This document shows, in pieces, positions 1 through 13,046 of a DNA stretch of 64,000 bases (positions are counted from its first letter, which is position 1; the number at the start of each line of letters is the position of its first letter). This stretch comes from Gordionus sp. m RMFG-2023. Taxonomy: Eukaryota; Nematomorpha; Gordioida; Chordodea; Parachordodidae. The stretch covers positions 5,991,366 through 6,055,365 of the forward strand of contig NC_088777.1 in assembly GCF_954871325.1 (NCBI RefSeq). The letters are read 5' to 3'. The translations under genes were made by a program, and so were the position numbers. Under the pieces are notes generated by a model. The model ran no database searches, was not told where the DNA came from, and saw nothing but the letters and a program-made list of their open reading frames with translations.

Positions 1-206
1 CCCCAAACCTGTCCTATGATTGAAGAAATTGGAGATAGCTTGAAAGTGGATTGAGTGATATGATTAATTGAAATTGAAAGTTGAGTATTAAAGGTGTAAA
101 AAGTATTTTATGTGGGTGTTGATTGATGGGAAAGGAGCGCCTGAAGGTGTGTTGGCCTCCCATCTGTTTGTTGCTTCATCCTATAAATAGTCGGTGGGAG
201 GGGGTT

Positions 207-297
207 ATGAAATCTGAGATCATAGAGTTGTTTATTAGTCTTGATGATAAAGCTAGAAAGTTAAGTGGAACGAAGTCTAAACCACTCGATTTGGCAG
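207..297 (+). CDS. possible coding exon, unassigned
   Basis: A short open stretch starts at an ATG at 207 and reads MKSEIIELFISLDDKARKLS followed by about ten more residues, ending at CAG|GTTATT, which could serve as a splice donor. The composition is more protein-like than the surrounding A/T-rich sequence, with mixed acidic and basic residues and no homopolymers. I recognise no family. It lies on the same strand as the METTL17-like gene, about 1.7 kb upstream of its first recognised exon, but does not resemble that protein. It may be a chance frame. Confidence 0.2.
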
Positions 298-348
298 GTT
301 ATTCTATAATTTTATTGAAAATGTATATAAAATTTATAAAGATTTGAT

Positions 349-364
349 GGGGGGGGGGGGGGGG
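349..364. repeat. poly-G homopolymer tract
   Basis: A run of G residues follows the open stretch above. Similar C runs occur near 1727-1735 and 4525-4536, where + strand C runs mean G on the other strand. Confidence 0.85.
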
Positions 365-1990
365 TTGGAAGGATATATACATAGGCCTATTAAAAATTTT
401 ATATAATAAAATATATTGGAATACGATATAAATATATTGTGATTAAAAAATATATCACTTTTTGGTATAGAACGGTCATAAATATAGTATAAAATTTATA
501 GGTAAATATTTTCTAATTATGAAAACTAATTACAATCCGATTTTGAAAGATTTTTTTATATATACATTATATAATCAAATGATCAGTCTTGTAAGATACA
601 CTTGAAGGAAGAATAATTAAAATAAAATAGTGTTTTTTTGATTTTGACAATTTTTTCTCCAACAATTTGTTCGTTTTCATTGGTCGTTATGACTTTTCCA
701 TTCTTCCCTACATAATCTATAACATGGAGAGGCGCCTTTATTTTGTTTCTCGGACCAAAATGCTTCAACTATGGGTATTATAAAGGTTCTTGCAACAAGC
801 TGACAATACGCCCTGAAACAGTTTCATCCAAATTTGATTGGTCCTAGGAAAACCAAAAATTTAAAATGCAGGAATAAGTAGGTTCCCATATGTATGCGAA
901 AGGAATGCCCCAAGACGCCAGTGAATACTCGATAAAATGACCGTATAACGAAACTGAAAATCCCCTTCGAAGCATTACACATTAAGACGTAACGATGATA
1001 GTTGCTTTGTCCCGTGAATAATTGTTTCCATTTCGGGAATTTTCAATGGATTCCGAGCTATTTAACAATCCAACAAAATGAGACAAAAAAAACCTTCCAT
1101 AGAAATATGTTTTATGTATTGCTATTTTTAACATTAAAAATCATTGTAGCTGTCTCATTGCGAATTATGTAATGTTTTATTCCATTGATTATTCGTATTT
1201 GTAATGCAATAATTATCCTTTTAATATAAATTTTCGAGTTCAATTACGAAAAAGAATAGAAAGTTAATTAAAAGCTCAAGTTATTTATTGGGCAAATTGA
1301 TTGTTTTGGGCCATTTTAAAAAACCGTCCGAATATTCTGACTTCCGGTATTCCCCTTCATATGGCCATATCCGGAGTAAGGCACGAGACTAGTATTGTTA
1401 AATAACCTAAACCTTAGCTAACTCAAAAAAATAGTTTTTTTAAGTTGATGAGACTCTATCAATTTATTAGGCGAAAAGTTTGGCAAATCCGTATTGACGC
1501 CCACCAGAGTATAGGTGATTTGACGACACTGCCTTAGACCAATCAGAGGGTTTATACATACGCGCTCTTCAAAATTCTTTATAAAATTAATGTTATAATA
1601 TATTTAAGATTATAAGATTAAAATAAAATACGAAATAAAGTTATGTTCGGTTGCTTCTTTTTTTTTCTGGAGAATTCGGAAACCTTTAGAAATATTTAAT
1701 CCCATTCGCCCATAGATTAATTTGACCCCCCCCCCCTCACCTCTATTTTTTCAAAATTATTTGATTGGTTGGTTTTTGGACTTTTTATTTATTTATTTTA
1801 AAACTTATAAAATGGCGCAATATCCTCATCCCACCTGCTTGTCTGTTCTTTTAAATGAAATATTTTTAACCCTCCCGACCCAATGTTTAAGATTTCTTAA
1901 CCCCAGCCCTTGCAAAAAACCAGCTAAATTGTTATCACATATGTGTGTTATCGTTATTAAAATTTTAATAATATATAATACGAACAACGT
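365..1990. other. A/T-rich non-coding stretch
   Basis: No exon could be supported here. Lower A/T patches near 760-1080 and 1320-1560 could be old repeat or exon remnants, but no frame stays open with splice signals on either strand. Confidence 0.4.
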
Positions 1991-1996
1991 ACTCGA

Positions 1997-4900
1997 ATGA
2001 AGGAAAAATTTGATTTAGTGGTATCCGCTCACACACTCATGGATATTCCCGGATATAAAAACAGGGAGCAATTCTACACTCAACTATTATCGAACACTTC
2101 AAAATATCTGGTTATTATTATCATAATCATATTATTTTTTTTCAGAGTTAGAAAAAAGAAAAAATATTTTATAAAAAATTTTGAACAAATATTTTGAAAA
2201 TTTTACCTAAAAAATACCCCTTTTTTTATAAATAAATTTTTTTTCTGTAATTTTTCGGGCTTAAAAAAAATCATCTTTTCAAGATAAAATAAAATCTTTT
2301 TGAGATATTTGTTCAAAAATGTTTTTTCCAAACCCTCTATAATAAGGTTTTTTTTCGAAAATCGAAGCCTTAAATTTTTAATTGTATACATTTTTTATAT
2401 ATTTTTTAATTTCTTACGTCTAGCGTTTGTTAAGCGACTCGATTTCAGCCCATTTTTTTAAACACGGACAAACACAATTTTTTAACCAGAAAAAAAATAT
2501 TGCCTAAAACCTCGAGATTTCTCTAATAAATGTCCAAACGTTTGTGCCATCTAATGAGCAAAGTCTTGAGGCTTTCGTAATATTTTTCTTGGACGAAATA
2601 TTGGGTTACCTTAAATCGAGCCATTTAACAACACTGCGAAAGTCTAAATATGATTGTTATTATATTTGTAAAACTTTATTTTTCGTTATTATTTGTGTCA
2701 TATGAGCGTTGGTTTTGTTAATAAAAGATTTTGACTAATATAATGTTATATAAGCCTCGAAATATGGTCAATATTGTCCGAACCATTCTACCATCTTACA
2801 CGAGCGAAATCTCCGGGATTTCGTAATATTTACTTTACCTAAAATCTTAATGGGGCTCTTTTTTTAAAAATCGACCCAAAATGAGGCTTTTTAACACTTA
2901 ATAACTTTGATATTTTTTTCCCAATCAAGATATTTGTTGAATATGGTACCAGGTCCGCCTTCAAATTGATGCTAGAAGTCAGAGAGCACATTTTAAATGT
3001 AAATTAAAAACACCTATTAATTTATGTAACACATACTGATAATAAATAAATATCATATTAATTATCAAATTTAAGATTATTAGTATATAGCAGAGACCTG
3101 CAGGTTTCTCAACACGGTCCGGGTACACTGGATGGGCTATATTTTAATATTTTTTGAAGATACACGGGCCGGGTATAAAAAATTTTTAAAAAAATAACCC
3201 AGCGGGCCTTATATTATAATACCAAATATTTTAAATCGCAATTATTATCTATAAAAATTAAAAAAATCCGGACCTGTCAATGCTAAAGGTACCTCGGCAG
3301 GTCTCTGGTTCATAGTTTGGAACCGGAAATCACGGGAGCCAATCAGATCAAATCTAAGAATCAAATTCCCATTTTTAATTTTTTTTTTTACAGAAACAGG
3401 GATTAAAAACTTCTAAAAAGCCCGATCGAGGCCCTGATGACAATTTTTTTAGATTCTAAGCCTGGTCCACTGCGGCTCGATTTTTTTTGTTAGAAAAAAA
3501 GAGGCTTATAGTGCGCACAAAATTGAGAATTTACGTTTTGCCGTAATTTTTTAATAAAAAAAAACGTAAACGCGTCCCTTGTTTCAATCGAGGTTATCTT
3601 TTTTAATAATATCCGTCGATTAAAAATTTTAAATAAGTTCTAAAAAAAGGATCTATCCTTGAAAATTATATTTATCGTCTGCGTTCTTATTTCTTTAATT
3701 TCTAAATATTCCTTTTTAGGATTAATAAGTAAAGTTATTTATATTACATTTTTATATAATATTACAAAACGAAGAGTAAAAAAAATGTATTGGATAAGCA
3801 AACCTGTTTGCGTTTTTTTAAATGGTTGCTAACGCCAAACGGTAATTTTACCAATTTGCACGAGGCCATTTGAAAGGCATTATTGGCGCTTGCAACGCAT
3901 CGTTTGACGCTCAATTTTCGCACTATCATATAGAGAAGCGATCGAAAACGCAATAATTTTTAATTTCTTTTTTTTTAAAATGTGATGCGTAGTCGATTTT
4001 TCAAAAATGGCGAACTCGTTATTTTATTTTATCCTGAAAAATATTATTCGGGCCTCTTAAGATTTTGGCTCTTAGATAGCACACAAAGGTTTGAACACTT
4101 GTATAACAAAATTCTGAGGCTTGGGGCATTATTTTTTCTGGATTAAATATTGAATTAGTAAAATTGACTCAAATCGAGCTGTTTAGAAACACTATAGAAT
4201 GCGCTTACTATGTAAATATTTCAGGCAATAAATTTGGATAAATTTAAATGATGTTTTTATCTTTTTTTTATTCATTTTTATGATTGTGATACTTTGATCG
4301 GGCGATAAAAAAACGAGAGAATAGGAAAGGAAATATAACATTAATATTTTTTCGGGCCACGGGCGGGGCCGGGTCGATATTTTACGAATGATGAATGGAA
4401 AAGAAAAATCAGAGGAAAAACTGGGCAAACCTGGCCATTAAACGGAGATGATGAAGATCATTGAGCCTATATGAATCTACCTAGGATCATTCCCCCTTTT
4501 GAAAAATACTTATATACGAGGCTCCCCCCCCCCCCCTTTTTAAACTGGCCAACTAACTTTGATCCTGATATTCATATAAAGGTTTAACGCGATATATAAA
4601 TCTTTGCGATGGTCATTAATATTTAATAACGGCGTTCCCTCTATCTTAAAACGAAATCAAATATGAATATACTTTTTCTCTTTTTAATTTAAAATTTCAA
4701 GAAACTTCAAAAACAAATTATAAATTATCGAACCTATAAAACGAATGGACAGTATATGCCGATCGACTTTGCTGACTTATATTCTCACATCAACAATATA
4801 TCTATATTTGCACCGGTATTAATTTATTTACTAATATTTATGACATATATACAAATGCGTATAAATAAATATATCTTTCTTATTTTCGTTGATGATATAT

Positions 4901-7447
4901 TTTTTTAAAATTAGATTTGCAATATTATAAGTATAACTTATAATAATATACTTATAATCTTTAAAGAGAGTTCACTTCACCCAACTTCAAATAAACATAA
5001 TATTTATGAAGACAGTTGTACATCATAGGCGTAGCCTTTTTTTTATATTCTCGTAAATATCATTTTAAACTACTAAAGATTCCTGTCATATACCATTCAC
5101 TCCTGATTTCCTTCTAAAAAATATATTTGTACATTATATCACCAAAATCATTAATTAGATAGAAAAAAATATAATTCGTATATATTAATATAAATTTTTG
5201 TTTAAAAATAAAACATTAGGTTTGTAAAATTATGTGTATAACTAATAATATAATTATAATTTTTGAAATGAGTTCACTCCAAATATAAACCAAATCACCT
5301 TCAAATAAGCGTTAGGCATAGTCTTTTTAAAATTCTCGTAAATATCATTTTAAGCTATTAAAAACTCTTGTCATATACCCTTCACTCCTATTTCCATCCA
5401 AAAAAATGTATACATCGCCAAAATCATTTAGAAAAAAATAATATTTTCCATATATAAAAAAACAGAAACCCAATTTTTGTTTAAAAAAAATGTAACATAG
5501 TCAAAAGGCCTGCGATAACTGAATCTACCTTCAACAAAAATTTACAGGGTTTTGAACCCTGATGGAAAAACATGATAGGCAGGGATTCGAAATATATCTC
5601 TTTATTAAACCAAAAAATTTATACAATTATATTACAATATATTCTTTTATTAACAAAATCCAAGTGTATATATATACATATTTTAAATAGTTTTAGAATT
5701 TAAAATGATAAAATATTAAGTTTATGTAAAAGAAAGTTATATTAACGCGATAAAATCAATCATTTAAATTGTAATTAACTTTAAATCTAAATATTGATTT
5801 TGAATATATAATATGGTATAAAATTATTTCCTAAATATAACTAAAAAAAACATGTGTCGCATTTTAAAATAAATCAATGCCTTTCTGATATTATAACCAA
5901 CCAAACTCCTTATTAAAATCCTGACTACACCTATGGTTGTACATAAATAAAAATTCGCACCCATTAAATTCACTCATATATATTTATTATATTTATACCC
6001 TTGTTCTAATTTTGTTTGGACGCCATTTAACCTTAAAAAAAAGGAATTTGTATGTTTTTGAGATGCTCATTAAGGACTGTAAAAAATAAAAAATATGCAA
6101 ATAAATAGCTACCTTAGTGCATTTTCACATTTTTTTTGATACTACAAAAAGATTATCCACCATTATTATTTTTTTTTAAAAAATAAAATATTATATTTTT
6201 TTTCTTCAAAAGTGTCCTCATTCAGGCTCACATTGCCCCAGAGTTGATTCCTTCTTAACCAAAACCCCTTGCGCCTTTCAAGTCAGATATTTTCCGCCGA
6301 AATTTATAAATGTAAATGTTACAATAAAAATAATAAAATAAATCGCGATGGTTAATTTTAATTACATTCAAGGAAATTTTTTTCTTTTTTTTACCCCGCA
6401 TTCACGGTTAGAGCGATGTTCGCGGCGAAGTGATGTCAGCCGCGAATATCGCGCTAACTTTGAACGCGGCGTTTAACACGGTATTTAAAGATGAGATATA
6501 CGAGAGATCTTTTTTTTCCTTTCGAGAACTAAAAATCTAGAAGATCGCAATGTACTCTTGACTGAATTAGAAATTTGTTTCTTCTTCTCAATTTGTGAAT
6601 AAATTATTTATAGACCATTTTACTACGGTGAAACCTCTATAAAGTGAGCCTTTGAGGCTTTGATTGCTTTTTGTTGGGCTATTAGAACAATTTAGATTAG
6701 ATCATTATTTTTTTGATTAGGACCATTGACTAAGCACGGAGTTGAAGTGATCAAGATAATGGTCCACAATTATTTTTTTTGTTAGGGTTCGCTTCTATTT
6801 CTAAAATTAAAATCAAATTTATAATCCACAAATAATAGGCTCATCGCAGTAACGCTCTCTCAGAGCCGTATACCTATATAGTCTTCGAGATTAACGCCAC
6901 TCCTTCCTCCCCATCCTACTTTCCTTCCCTACGGTCAAATACAGATCGAAATTCGAACCATCCTAATCTGTTAAATTTTGATACATATCCAGATAACGAA
7001 ATAATCGGTGGTAACATTGATAAGAATTATCCACATTCTAACAACGTATCGCCACAGAGACATAATGACGACAAATTTTATGATAAAAAATCAAATGTTC
7101 CATCCCTTACTCACGACAAAATTGAAATTACTGATTTAAAACTCTCGACAGATTCTAATGGCCATAGCACCAGACCCACGATTGATTCGGATGATTGGCC
7201 CAGGCTTATAACCCCCAATTTGCTTAAGAGTAGACACGTTCATTGCAGGCTATGCACGCACGAGGGTAAAATCGTCAACTACGTTATGACCGCTTACAAA
7301 AACGGAAAGTTTATATTTTATTCGGATAATTTTTGTTCTTTGATTTTTGACAGCATTTTATTTTTTTTTAAATATAAAATAATCGTTACATCTTACTTGC
7401 AAAGAAAAAAGAAGAGGAATATTAGAATAATGAATAATCTCAGTTAA
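1997..7447 (+). CDS. METTL17: METTL17-like mitochondrial ribosome assembly factor (Rsm22 family), partial, three exons seen
   Basis: Family knowledge: METTL17/Rsm22 proteins are mitochondrial methyltransferase-fold factors that bind an Fe-S cluster and help assemble the small mitoribosomal subunit. Seen: exon 1997-2110 encodes KFDLVVSAHTLMDIPG and ends KYLV, the methyltransferase-core segment whose human equivalent reads FDVVVSAFSLSELP...FLVLVENGT. Exon 6213-6311 is in phase 0, acceptor CAAAAG|TGT and donor AAT|GTAAAT. It encodes CPHSGSHCP followed by TPCAF, matching the family's CPHxxxCP...C cluster ligands. Exon 6945-7447 has acceptor ATACAG|AT and carries WPRLITPNLLKSRHVHCRLC, matching the family's WPRI...RPRHVHCHLC, then runs to a stop at 7447. 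That last exon also has about 80 polar residues (rich in Asn, Asp, Ser) before the conserved block. The N-terminal exons lie upstream or were not recognised. The exon with the ENGTKAGF-like motif and a phase-matching exon between 6311 and 6945 are missing from my reconstruction. Family assignment is firm; exon edges, especially 2110, are approximate. Confidence 0.75.
2421..2636. mobile_element. fold-back MITE, TAGTGTTGT-end family
   Basis: The left end reads TAGCGTTTGTTAAGCGACTC and the right end is the inverted GAGCCATTTAACAACACTG. The two halves are complementary along nearly their whole length, including AATATT and CCTCGAGATTT-type blocks. This is one of at least seven copies in the window. 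The ends resemble hAT-type termini (YARNG). No clean target duplication was found at this copy. Confidence 0.6.
3091..3307. mobile_element. hAT-type MITE with CAGAGACCTG ends
   Basis: Terminal inverted repeats CAGAGACCTGCAGGT (left) and ACCTCGGCAGGTCTCTG (right). The flanking 8-mers GTATATAG (3083-3090) and GTTCATAG (3308-3315) look like a degraded 8-bp target duplication. The interior has CGGGCCGGG and TTTTTTAAAAA blocks. About 217 bp, with no coding capacity. Confidence 0.7.
3988..4194. mobile_element. fold-back MITE, TAGTGTTGT-end family
   Basis: A diverged copy: GTAGTCGATTTTTCAAAAATGG on the left pairs with GACTCAAATCGAGCTG...CACTA on the right. The central arms pair as in the 26.7 kb copy. 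It lies in a METTL17 intron. Confidence 0.5.
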
Positions 7448-8641
7448 TTATCTGCCTAAGGCTTTCACATTTATCCCAAATTTTTTTTTTTAAAGTTTGA
7501 AAAGGATTTCCTTATAACCATGTCCCAAAGTAACTCCTCTTTTCATATAATTTTGCCACTACATTTAGTTTACGATGAAAAACCGATATAAAATTTAAGT
7601 TTTATAATTTCGGAACATATGCTGGTTATAAAATTTTTATTCGGTTAAAACCGAACTTTTTCGAATTCGAAAACCGCTTCAGTATAAACAACCTAAAATT
7701 GAGAAGATTTCGGATACCCGACTGGAAATCGCGACGAAGTATACAAAATGTTTTATATACTTCGCCGCTAATTCGTGCTAACTTGAGAATGCAGGGTTAC
7801 CCCGGACTTTTTCGCCGTTATTAATTATATTTCAATTATATTTTTGGAAAAAACTAATATTCGAATATATTTAGGGACGCTTACACATGCGCAAAGAAGA
7901 GTGATTTAGGCGACTTATTTCCTTTTCGCCTTAGCGAGGAACCAACCCCCACCGAACAATGAAAGATGATTTTTTTGTTAATGAATTGAAAAATGCAATA
8001 AATTTTTTTTAAAATATTTATTATTATACTTGAGCATCGTTTTGGAATGTATTTATTTATATTTGATATACACAACTTAATTATATTTAGAAAATAAATG
8101 ATTTGTTTTTCAAAATATAAGATACATTTTATTTTCACATGATACATGTTTTTTTGTTAGTTTTCTTAATTCTTCTAGAATATAACTTAAAAATACAATG
8201 TTTCGTAATATTTTTTGTTGCCTTACTAGGGGAAGGGGGTTTGTTTGGATTCCCTCCTTTTTTTTTGCTAAATTTTTAATTCGAAATTCCTTAATTTTTT
8301 TTTTTGTTTAGTAAGATTTTTTTTAGAAGAAAATTATAATATGTATGATGGTAATTTGTTTTATAAATGTAGGAAAAACTTTTTTCAAAAATAATTGATT
8401 TCTTATAAATTTTTGTAGGTATATTTGTTAAGTGGCAAGTGCGTTTTTTTCCGGCAATGTGTTATTTTTTTCTACTTTAAATCATTTTTTGAGCGTGTAC
8501 ATATTCTGACATAGTTGGAATACCTACCCTATGAATTTCAGACAATTTTGCCATGAACATTTAAGCTTAATATAATTTATGCTTATTTTTCCATACTATA
8601 TAAATTATGAATGACTCAAAGGTTAACAGCAAAATTCTTTA
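7448..8641. other. intergenic A/T-rich stretch between METTL17 and the hAT MITE
   Basis: No gene supported. A moderately GC-rich patch near 7690-7820 (ACTTCGCCG...GCGAAGTATA) resembles an A/T-diluted repeat. Its GCGAAG words recur near 6415-6480. Confidence 0.35.
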
Positions 8642-8974
8642 CAATTCATAAGATAGGAATTTTCCTTGGGGGCCCATACATATATAAGACTGGGGGGCAT
8701 CGCCCCCCAGACCCTTTTTAACGGGCTTTCGGTAAAAATCATAACAATATCTTCAATATTATATAATAAATATAGTTAATGCATCAATAATATATTAATA
8801 TAATTTAGTAGATTATCTCAATATATTATCCTTCCACGAACATCAAAAATAGAAAAATATAAATATTCATGGTATTTATTTAATATAAAGTAACTTTTAA
8901 GTCTTTTGAACGTATAATCTAAAAAAAAAATTTGCTGTCCAAACCCGAAAACCACCCCCGTAGCTACGCCACTG
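8642..8974. mobile_element. non-autonomous hAT-type element, CAGTGGCGTAGC family, diverged left end
   Basis: The right end CCGTAGCTACGCCACTG (ending 8974) and the interior match the intact copy at 49241-49602. Shared blocks are GGGGGGC...GCCCCCC, ATAATATATTAATATAATTTAGTAG, TTTTAAGTCTTTTGAACGTA and CCAAACCCGAAAACCACCC. The left terminal repeat is worn away, although AGATAGGAATTTTCCTTGGG still aligns. No target duplication remains. It sits just downstream of the Phox2-like gene. Confidence 0.7.
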
Positions 8975-9083
8975 GGTATTTTAAACATGCCGTAATACAT
9001 TTCCGGTAAAATCAGATTTTTAAATTTAAAGAAACGCGCACGAAAAAATAACACATTTACATATATATAAAATTGTAAATAAT

Positions 9084-12000
9084 TTAGGGTGGATTGTCTT
9101 GCGGCTTTTCGATTTTCCTGTATTTTGCTCTTCGGTTCTGAAACCAGACCTGCATACATAATATTTAGAAATTAATACATTTGTTCGAATCAAAAATAAT
9201 AGAAATTTCAAATTTTTTTTTTGGAACTAAAATTTCGTGTTAAGACTATAATCAGGGTTAGGCAAATATTCAAAAAAATGAATACAAATTCACTTTATCA
9301 TATCGAAACATTTGCACTTATTTTATATTGTGTCTGTATCTGTGACACAAACATTATATTTATCAGAAACCTTCAGAGGTCAATTGTTTCAGCTCCCGGC
9401 ATAGATTTGAAAATAAATATTTTTTTCAAGTCCAGACCAGCTCTGGGTTAAAAAAGTTTTATTTTCAAACCCGGCTCGGATTTATTAAAGTCTTTCCATT
9501 TTTACCCAGCAAGAGAGTTATGTTTCAATAAGACACTAACAACGAACATATAAAATAATTTATCATGCTTGTTATATTATTCGCTTATGAAGAAGATTTT
9601 TCTCTAATATAGTTGAATGACATCCTAGAGGTGTGATGGCTCTTCCAAATACTTTCTTAAAAATATATTGTGAATCCAAATCGGGGTTCATAAATTTAGA
9701 ATTGTTTGGTTGGGCATTTTAAGACCAAAGACTAAACATTAACCAATTTATGGACAAACCCATCGAACCGGGGTAAATATGGACCTGAAGAAGATTCAGA
9801 CTCTCTTGCAAATTGGTTTCTATTAAGTTTCTATTATCCTCTAAATAAGCTAATTTTAATTGGATCTTTATATTTTTTGTCTCTAACTCGGATTCACAAA
9901 AACATATTAATAAATAAATTATGAATTTTTTTCTTTTTTTCTAATTTAATTTATATTTGTCTTCATCTGAATTCTTAAAGAATACTTTTTTATTTAGTGT
10001 ATAAAATAGAAATACAAAAATATTTTAAAATGATTGTAGTATATTGTTTGGGCAATAATTTTAGAAATTCAATTATTCATATTTGTTTGAATAATACTTA
10101 AATATTTTATATTATGGGATAAAAAGGAATCTATATTTTTAATAGTAAATTTAAAAATATATTAAGACTTAAACATTAGACTTATTTTTAGTTCGGTGTA
10201 CCTTTTTTTACAAATTTTTATTTTAAAGAAGAGACTGAGTCTACCCGAGCCTATTTTGAACGGGCTGGGTTTCGCAGGGTTCGAATTAATAGAATTATAA
10301 ACTTGAATTCTAGCTTCGGTTAGTTCTATTTTCATCGCTATATCTTCGCGCATATATATATCAGGATAATGGGTTTTTTCGAATACACTTTCCAATTCTC
10401 TAAGTTGATTTCCCGTAAATGTCGTCCTCACTCTCCTCTGTTTGTGTTTCACGATGTCAAGATCATCATCTCCTTTACCATCCGCTAAATAGTTTAGTAA
10501 GAGTATATCTCGCTTTATTGAATCGAAGTTAGTTTTTTTCGACGGTAGATTGTCCTTTTTATTACGAATTGTATCATTTGCATCAATATTGGAACTAATA
10601 GGATCTGAATAAATGTTTATGAATGGCTTATTTAATATAAATGTAGTATAAATAGTTTAGTTAATTAAATAATGGTTTTTTTACTGTAGTTGGCTATTTT
10701 CCCTAATTTTTGCTAAAAGCTATCACTTAAGCCTTGATTTTTATTGAAAAAGTAGCTCAAATTAGAGATCTGCAAAAGTAGGCATTAGGCCCGATGCAAA
10801 TCACTAGCTCAAATACATAAAAAAAGAATAAATTAATTCTGGCCGCTAAATGCTTAGTGGATATTCTTCGGTACACGTCTATGAACACTAAGCCAAAGCA
10901 TCGAATTTTAGCCATTACCCAACTGTATCTACTTACGCCCTTGTAAAACATCTGTTCGATAATGAGTTTAGGTAACGTATTACATCAATATTTAATATCT
11001 AACACTGGCCCGTTGGTTATATTATGTTCATATTCTGAAAAGGGGATGAGATTTTGAAATGGATAGTCTAATTCTACATAGAGATATGTTTTTGGACCAC
11101 TCATAGTTAGATAAATATACAGTAAACCTTTTTAAAGCATAACTATATTAAACCCCCTTGTGTAAAACTTTTGTTCAATAATGAGTTTAGGCTAACGTAT
11201 TTAATCAATTTTTAAAATCATTCACTGGCCCATAGGTTATGTCGTGATCTTATCCTGAAAGGTGATGAAGACCATTTTAGATATATATTATAATAGGAAC
11301 ATGGAACGGAACTTTCCCAACACATTCCAGGAACCGAACTTACGCTGCGCATATAGTAAGCGTTATTTTTCAAAAGATGCTAAATTATTTGCTGGAAGAG
11401 TTTGGGAGGGGCAATGTTTTATTTATTACTTTTTTTAAAATACAATTTCACGTTTAAACCCTCGAAAAAATTTAAAGTTATAATTTTTGTTCTTATTACA
11501 ATGTCAGGATCATCAAAATATATTTTATTAAAGAATCATTTTTATTTTAAAAACAAAGTATCAAAAAAAAAATTGTACTTAGGGACTTAGAAATTTAAGT
11601 GAATTGAAAGCATTTTTTTTTATATATTAACATACTCCAAAGAATATTTTACTAAAAAAATGGCTCATCCAAAGGTGAGTCCTTCATCGGCGCTTAGTTT
11701 GAGTTTATCTGTGAGATTGATGAACATATTTTTTTTCCCCAATAAATCTCAAATATGACTCCTGACCGAATCCTTTCCATGGGCTCTTTAAATTTAAGCG
11801 AAAAAAGAGAATTCGATAAAACTCTTCCACCCGCCCTTTTGAAAATAAATTCTAGTAAAAGGTGCATAATCATGTAGACAAATCTTGGGATTTTCTAAAC
11901 TTTAGCAGAAAGTTAGATCTGCCAGTATCTTAGTTTCTTGATGTTGATAAAAAAAAATAGTAATATCATTTCAGTTGTCTTTAAAGATAATTAGATGTTT

Positions 12001-13046
12001 TAATGTCGAAAATTTTGATTTTTCGCAAATTTTAAAACCTATAAGAGAATGCAGGAGGAATTGGATTACGGTAACATCATGTGACTTTTAAAATAAAAAT
12101 AAATTCCCGCCCTAAATGATTTTAGTTTTAAAAATTTGCGAAAACCCCGGGTTATTGAAAAAAAAAATAAAAGTTCTTAATTTGCCAATATACCCACGAA
12201 CGGACATTGTGTTTACCACACATGTTTCATTATTATATTAAGATCCAAATAAAAATATAGTGACTAGTCCTTATAATTTATGAATTATCGGATTGATTTA
12301 CCTAATTCGCAATTAGGCGTCAATGCAACGTATCTTGGATTATTATCATAGATATTTGAAATATTAATATCCTTCAATTCATCATTTTGTAAGCTAAAAA
12401 CGGTATCGTAACTATAAAATGTATTTATGGATAAATTCGATTGCAGGAAATTAACGTTGGATGTATAGATGTTAATAGGACATTTAGGCAAAGGGGCCAT
12501 AATACTCTTATTGTTGCTGTAGTAGTTCCGGTAATTCCTATCGCACATGAATATCGAATTTGCTTCTGTGTCACATATATTAATGGGAGGATTATTGGTT
12601 TCACATATATTAATCCCATTGCGCAAATTATTTTTATCAATTTGTGATGAGGAATCAAAACCGATGCAATGTGTATTACTATTGATACACTTGGGCCTAG
12701 ACATTGGGAAATAGGGACTTGTTGGCTCGAATAGGTCTCGTGATATAGCCCCCTCCATGCCATTGTGCCAGCCATATTGGTTGATATAGGGGAGGATATC
12801 GTATTTAAATTTTAAGGATGGCTTATTGTTTACATTTGTTTCCTGGCTATTAATATACCCCGAGTCAAAAGAATTATTACCATTATTAACGCCGTAATGA
12901 TTAAATGGAGTAGGAAAATTGTTTAATAACGAGTTCGCGATGGTGGTGTAATAACATGTGTTGGAAGAATTTTGATTGTAAAAGAGAGGTAATGATGGAG
13001 TTGAATATTCTGAGCTCATATAATAACGATCAAGGTATTTGGCCAT
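9084..13046 (-). CDS. phox2: Phox2-like paired-type homeobox transcription factor, three exons
   Basis: Spliced on the minus strand: exon 1 13046-12302 (donor TTAG|GTAAAT), exon 2 10604-10303 (acceptor TTCAG|AT, donor CAA|GTTTAT), exon 3 9149-9084 (acceptor GCAG|GTC). The phases agree and give 370 residues. The homeodomain spans about residues 304-363, starting [13 protein letters not shown] and ending [10 protein letters not shown]. It has F8, L16, F20, W48, F49, Q50, N51 and R53, the Q50 paired-like signature. The intron falls between homeodomain residues 46 and 47, the classic paired-class position. By recall it differs from vertebrate PHOX2 at about 15 of 60 positions, fewer than from ARX or OTP. 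In vertebrates PHOX2 specifies autonomic and other noradrenergic neurons. Odd points: the protein ends only seven residues after the homeodomain, with no long C-terminal domain, and the N-terminal 300 residues are rich in Asn, Ser and Tyr without a recognisable domain. Homeobox identity is near certain; the Phox2 label is likely. Confidence 0.85.
10947..11275. repeat. diverged direct repeat in the first intron of the homeobox gene
   Basis: Two about 110-bp copies, near 10947-11060 and 11165-11275. Both carry TTCRATAATGAGTTTAGG, then CACTGGCCC and TAGGTTAT or TTGGTTAT, then CTGAAA. They lie about 218 bp apart. Confidence 0.55.

Larger units (their letters stand above)
2111..6212. other. METTL17 intronic region with MITEs
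   Basis: Mostly A/T-rich intron. It contains the fold-back copies and the CAGAGACCTG element listed separately, plus a rough fold-back fragment at about 2755-2905. At least one METTL17 exon probably lies here undetected. Between about 4900 and 5470 there is a diverged direct repeat: the segment with TTCACTYC...CTCGTAAATATCATTTTAA occurs near 4970-5130 and 5270-5410. Confidence 0.45.

Noticed and set aside
5560-5700. Frame with EKHDRQGFEIYLF as the missing METTL17 ENGTKAGF exon
   Set aside because: Only GFE-type similarity, no convincing splice sites.
8818-9211. Two overlapping minus-strand ORFs near the homeobox gene
   Set aside because: They read through the hAT MITE and through exon 3 of the homeobox gene in wrong frames; the correct frame gives [12 protein letters not shown].
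12425-12775. Minus-strand 116-codon ORF and plus-strand 12441-12647 ORF
   Set aside because: Shadows of the long first exon of the homeobox gene.
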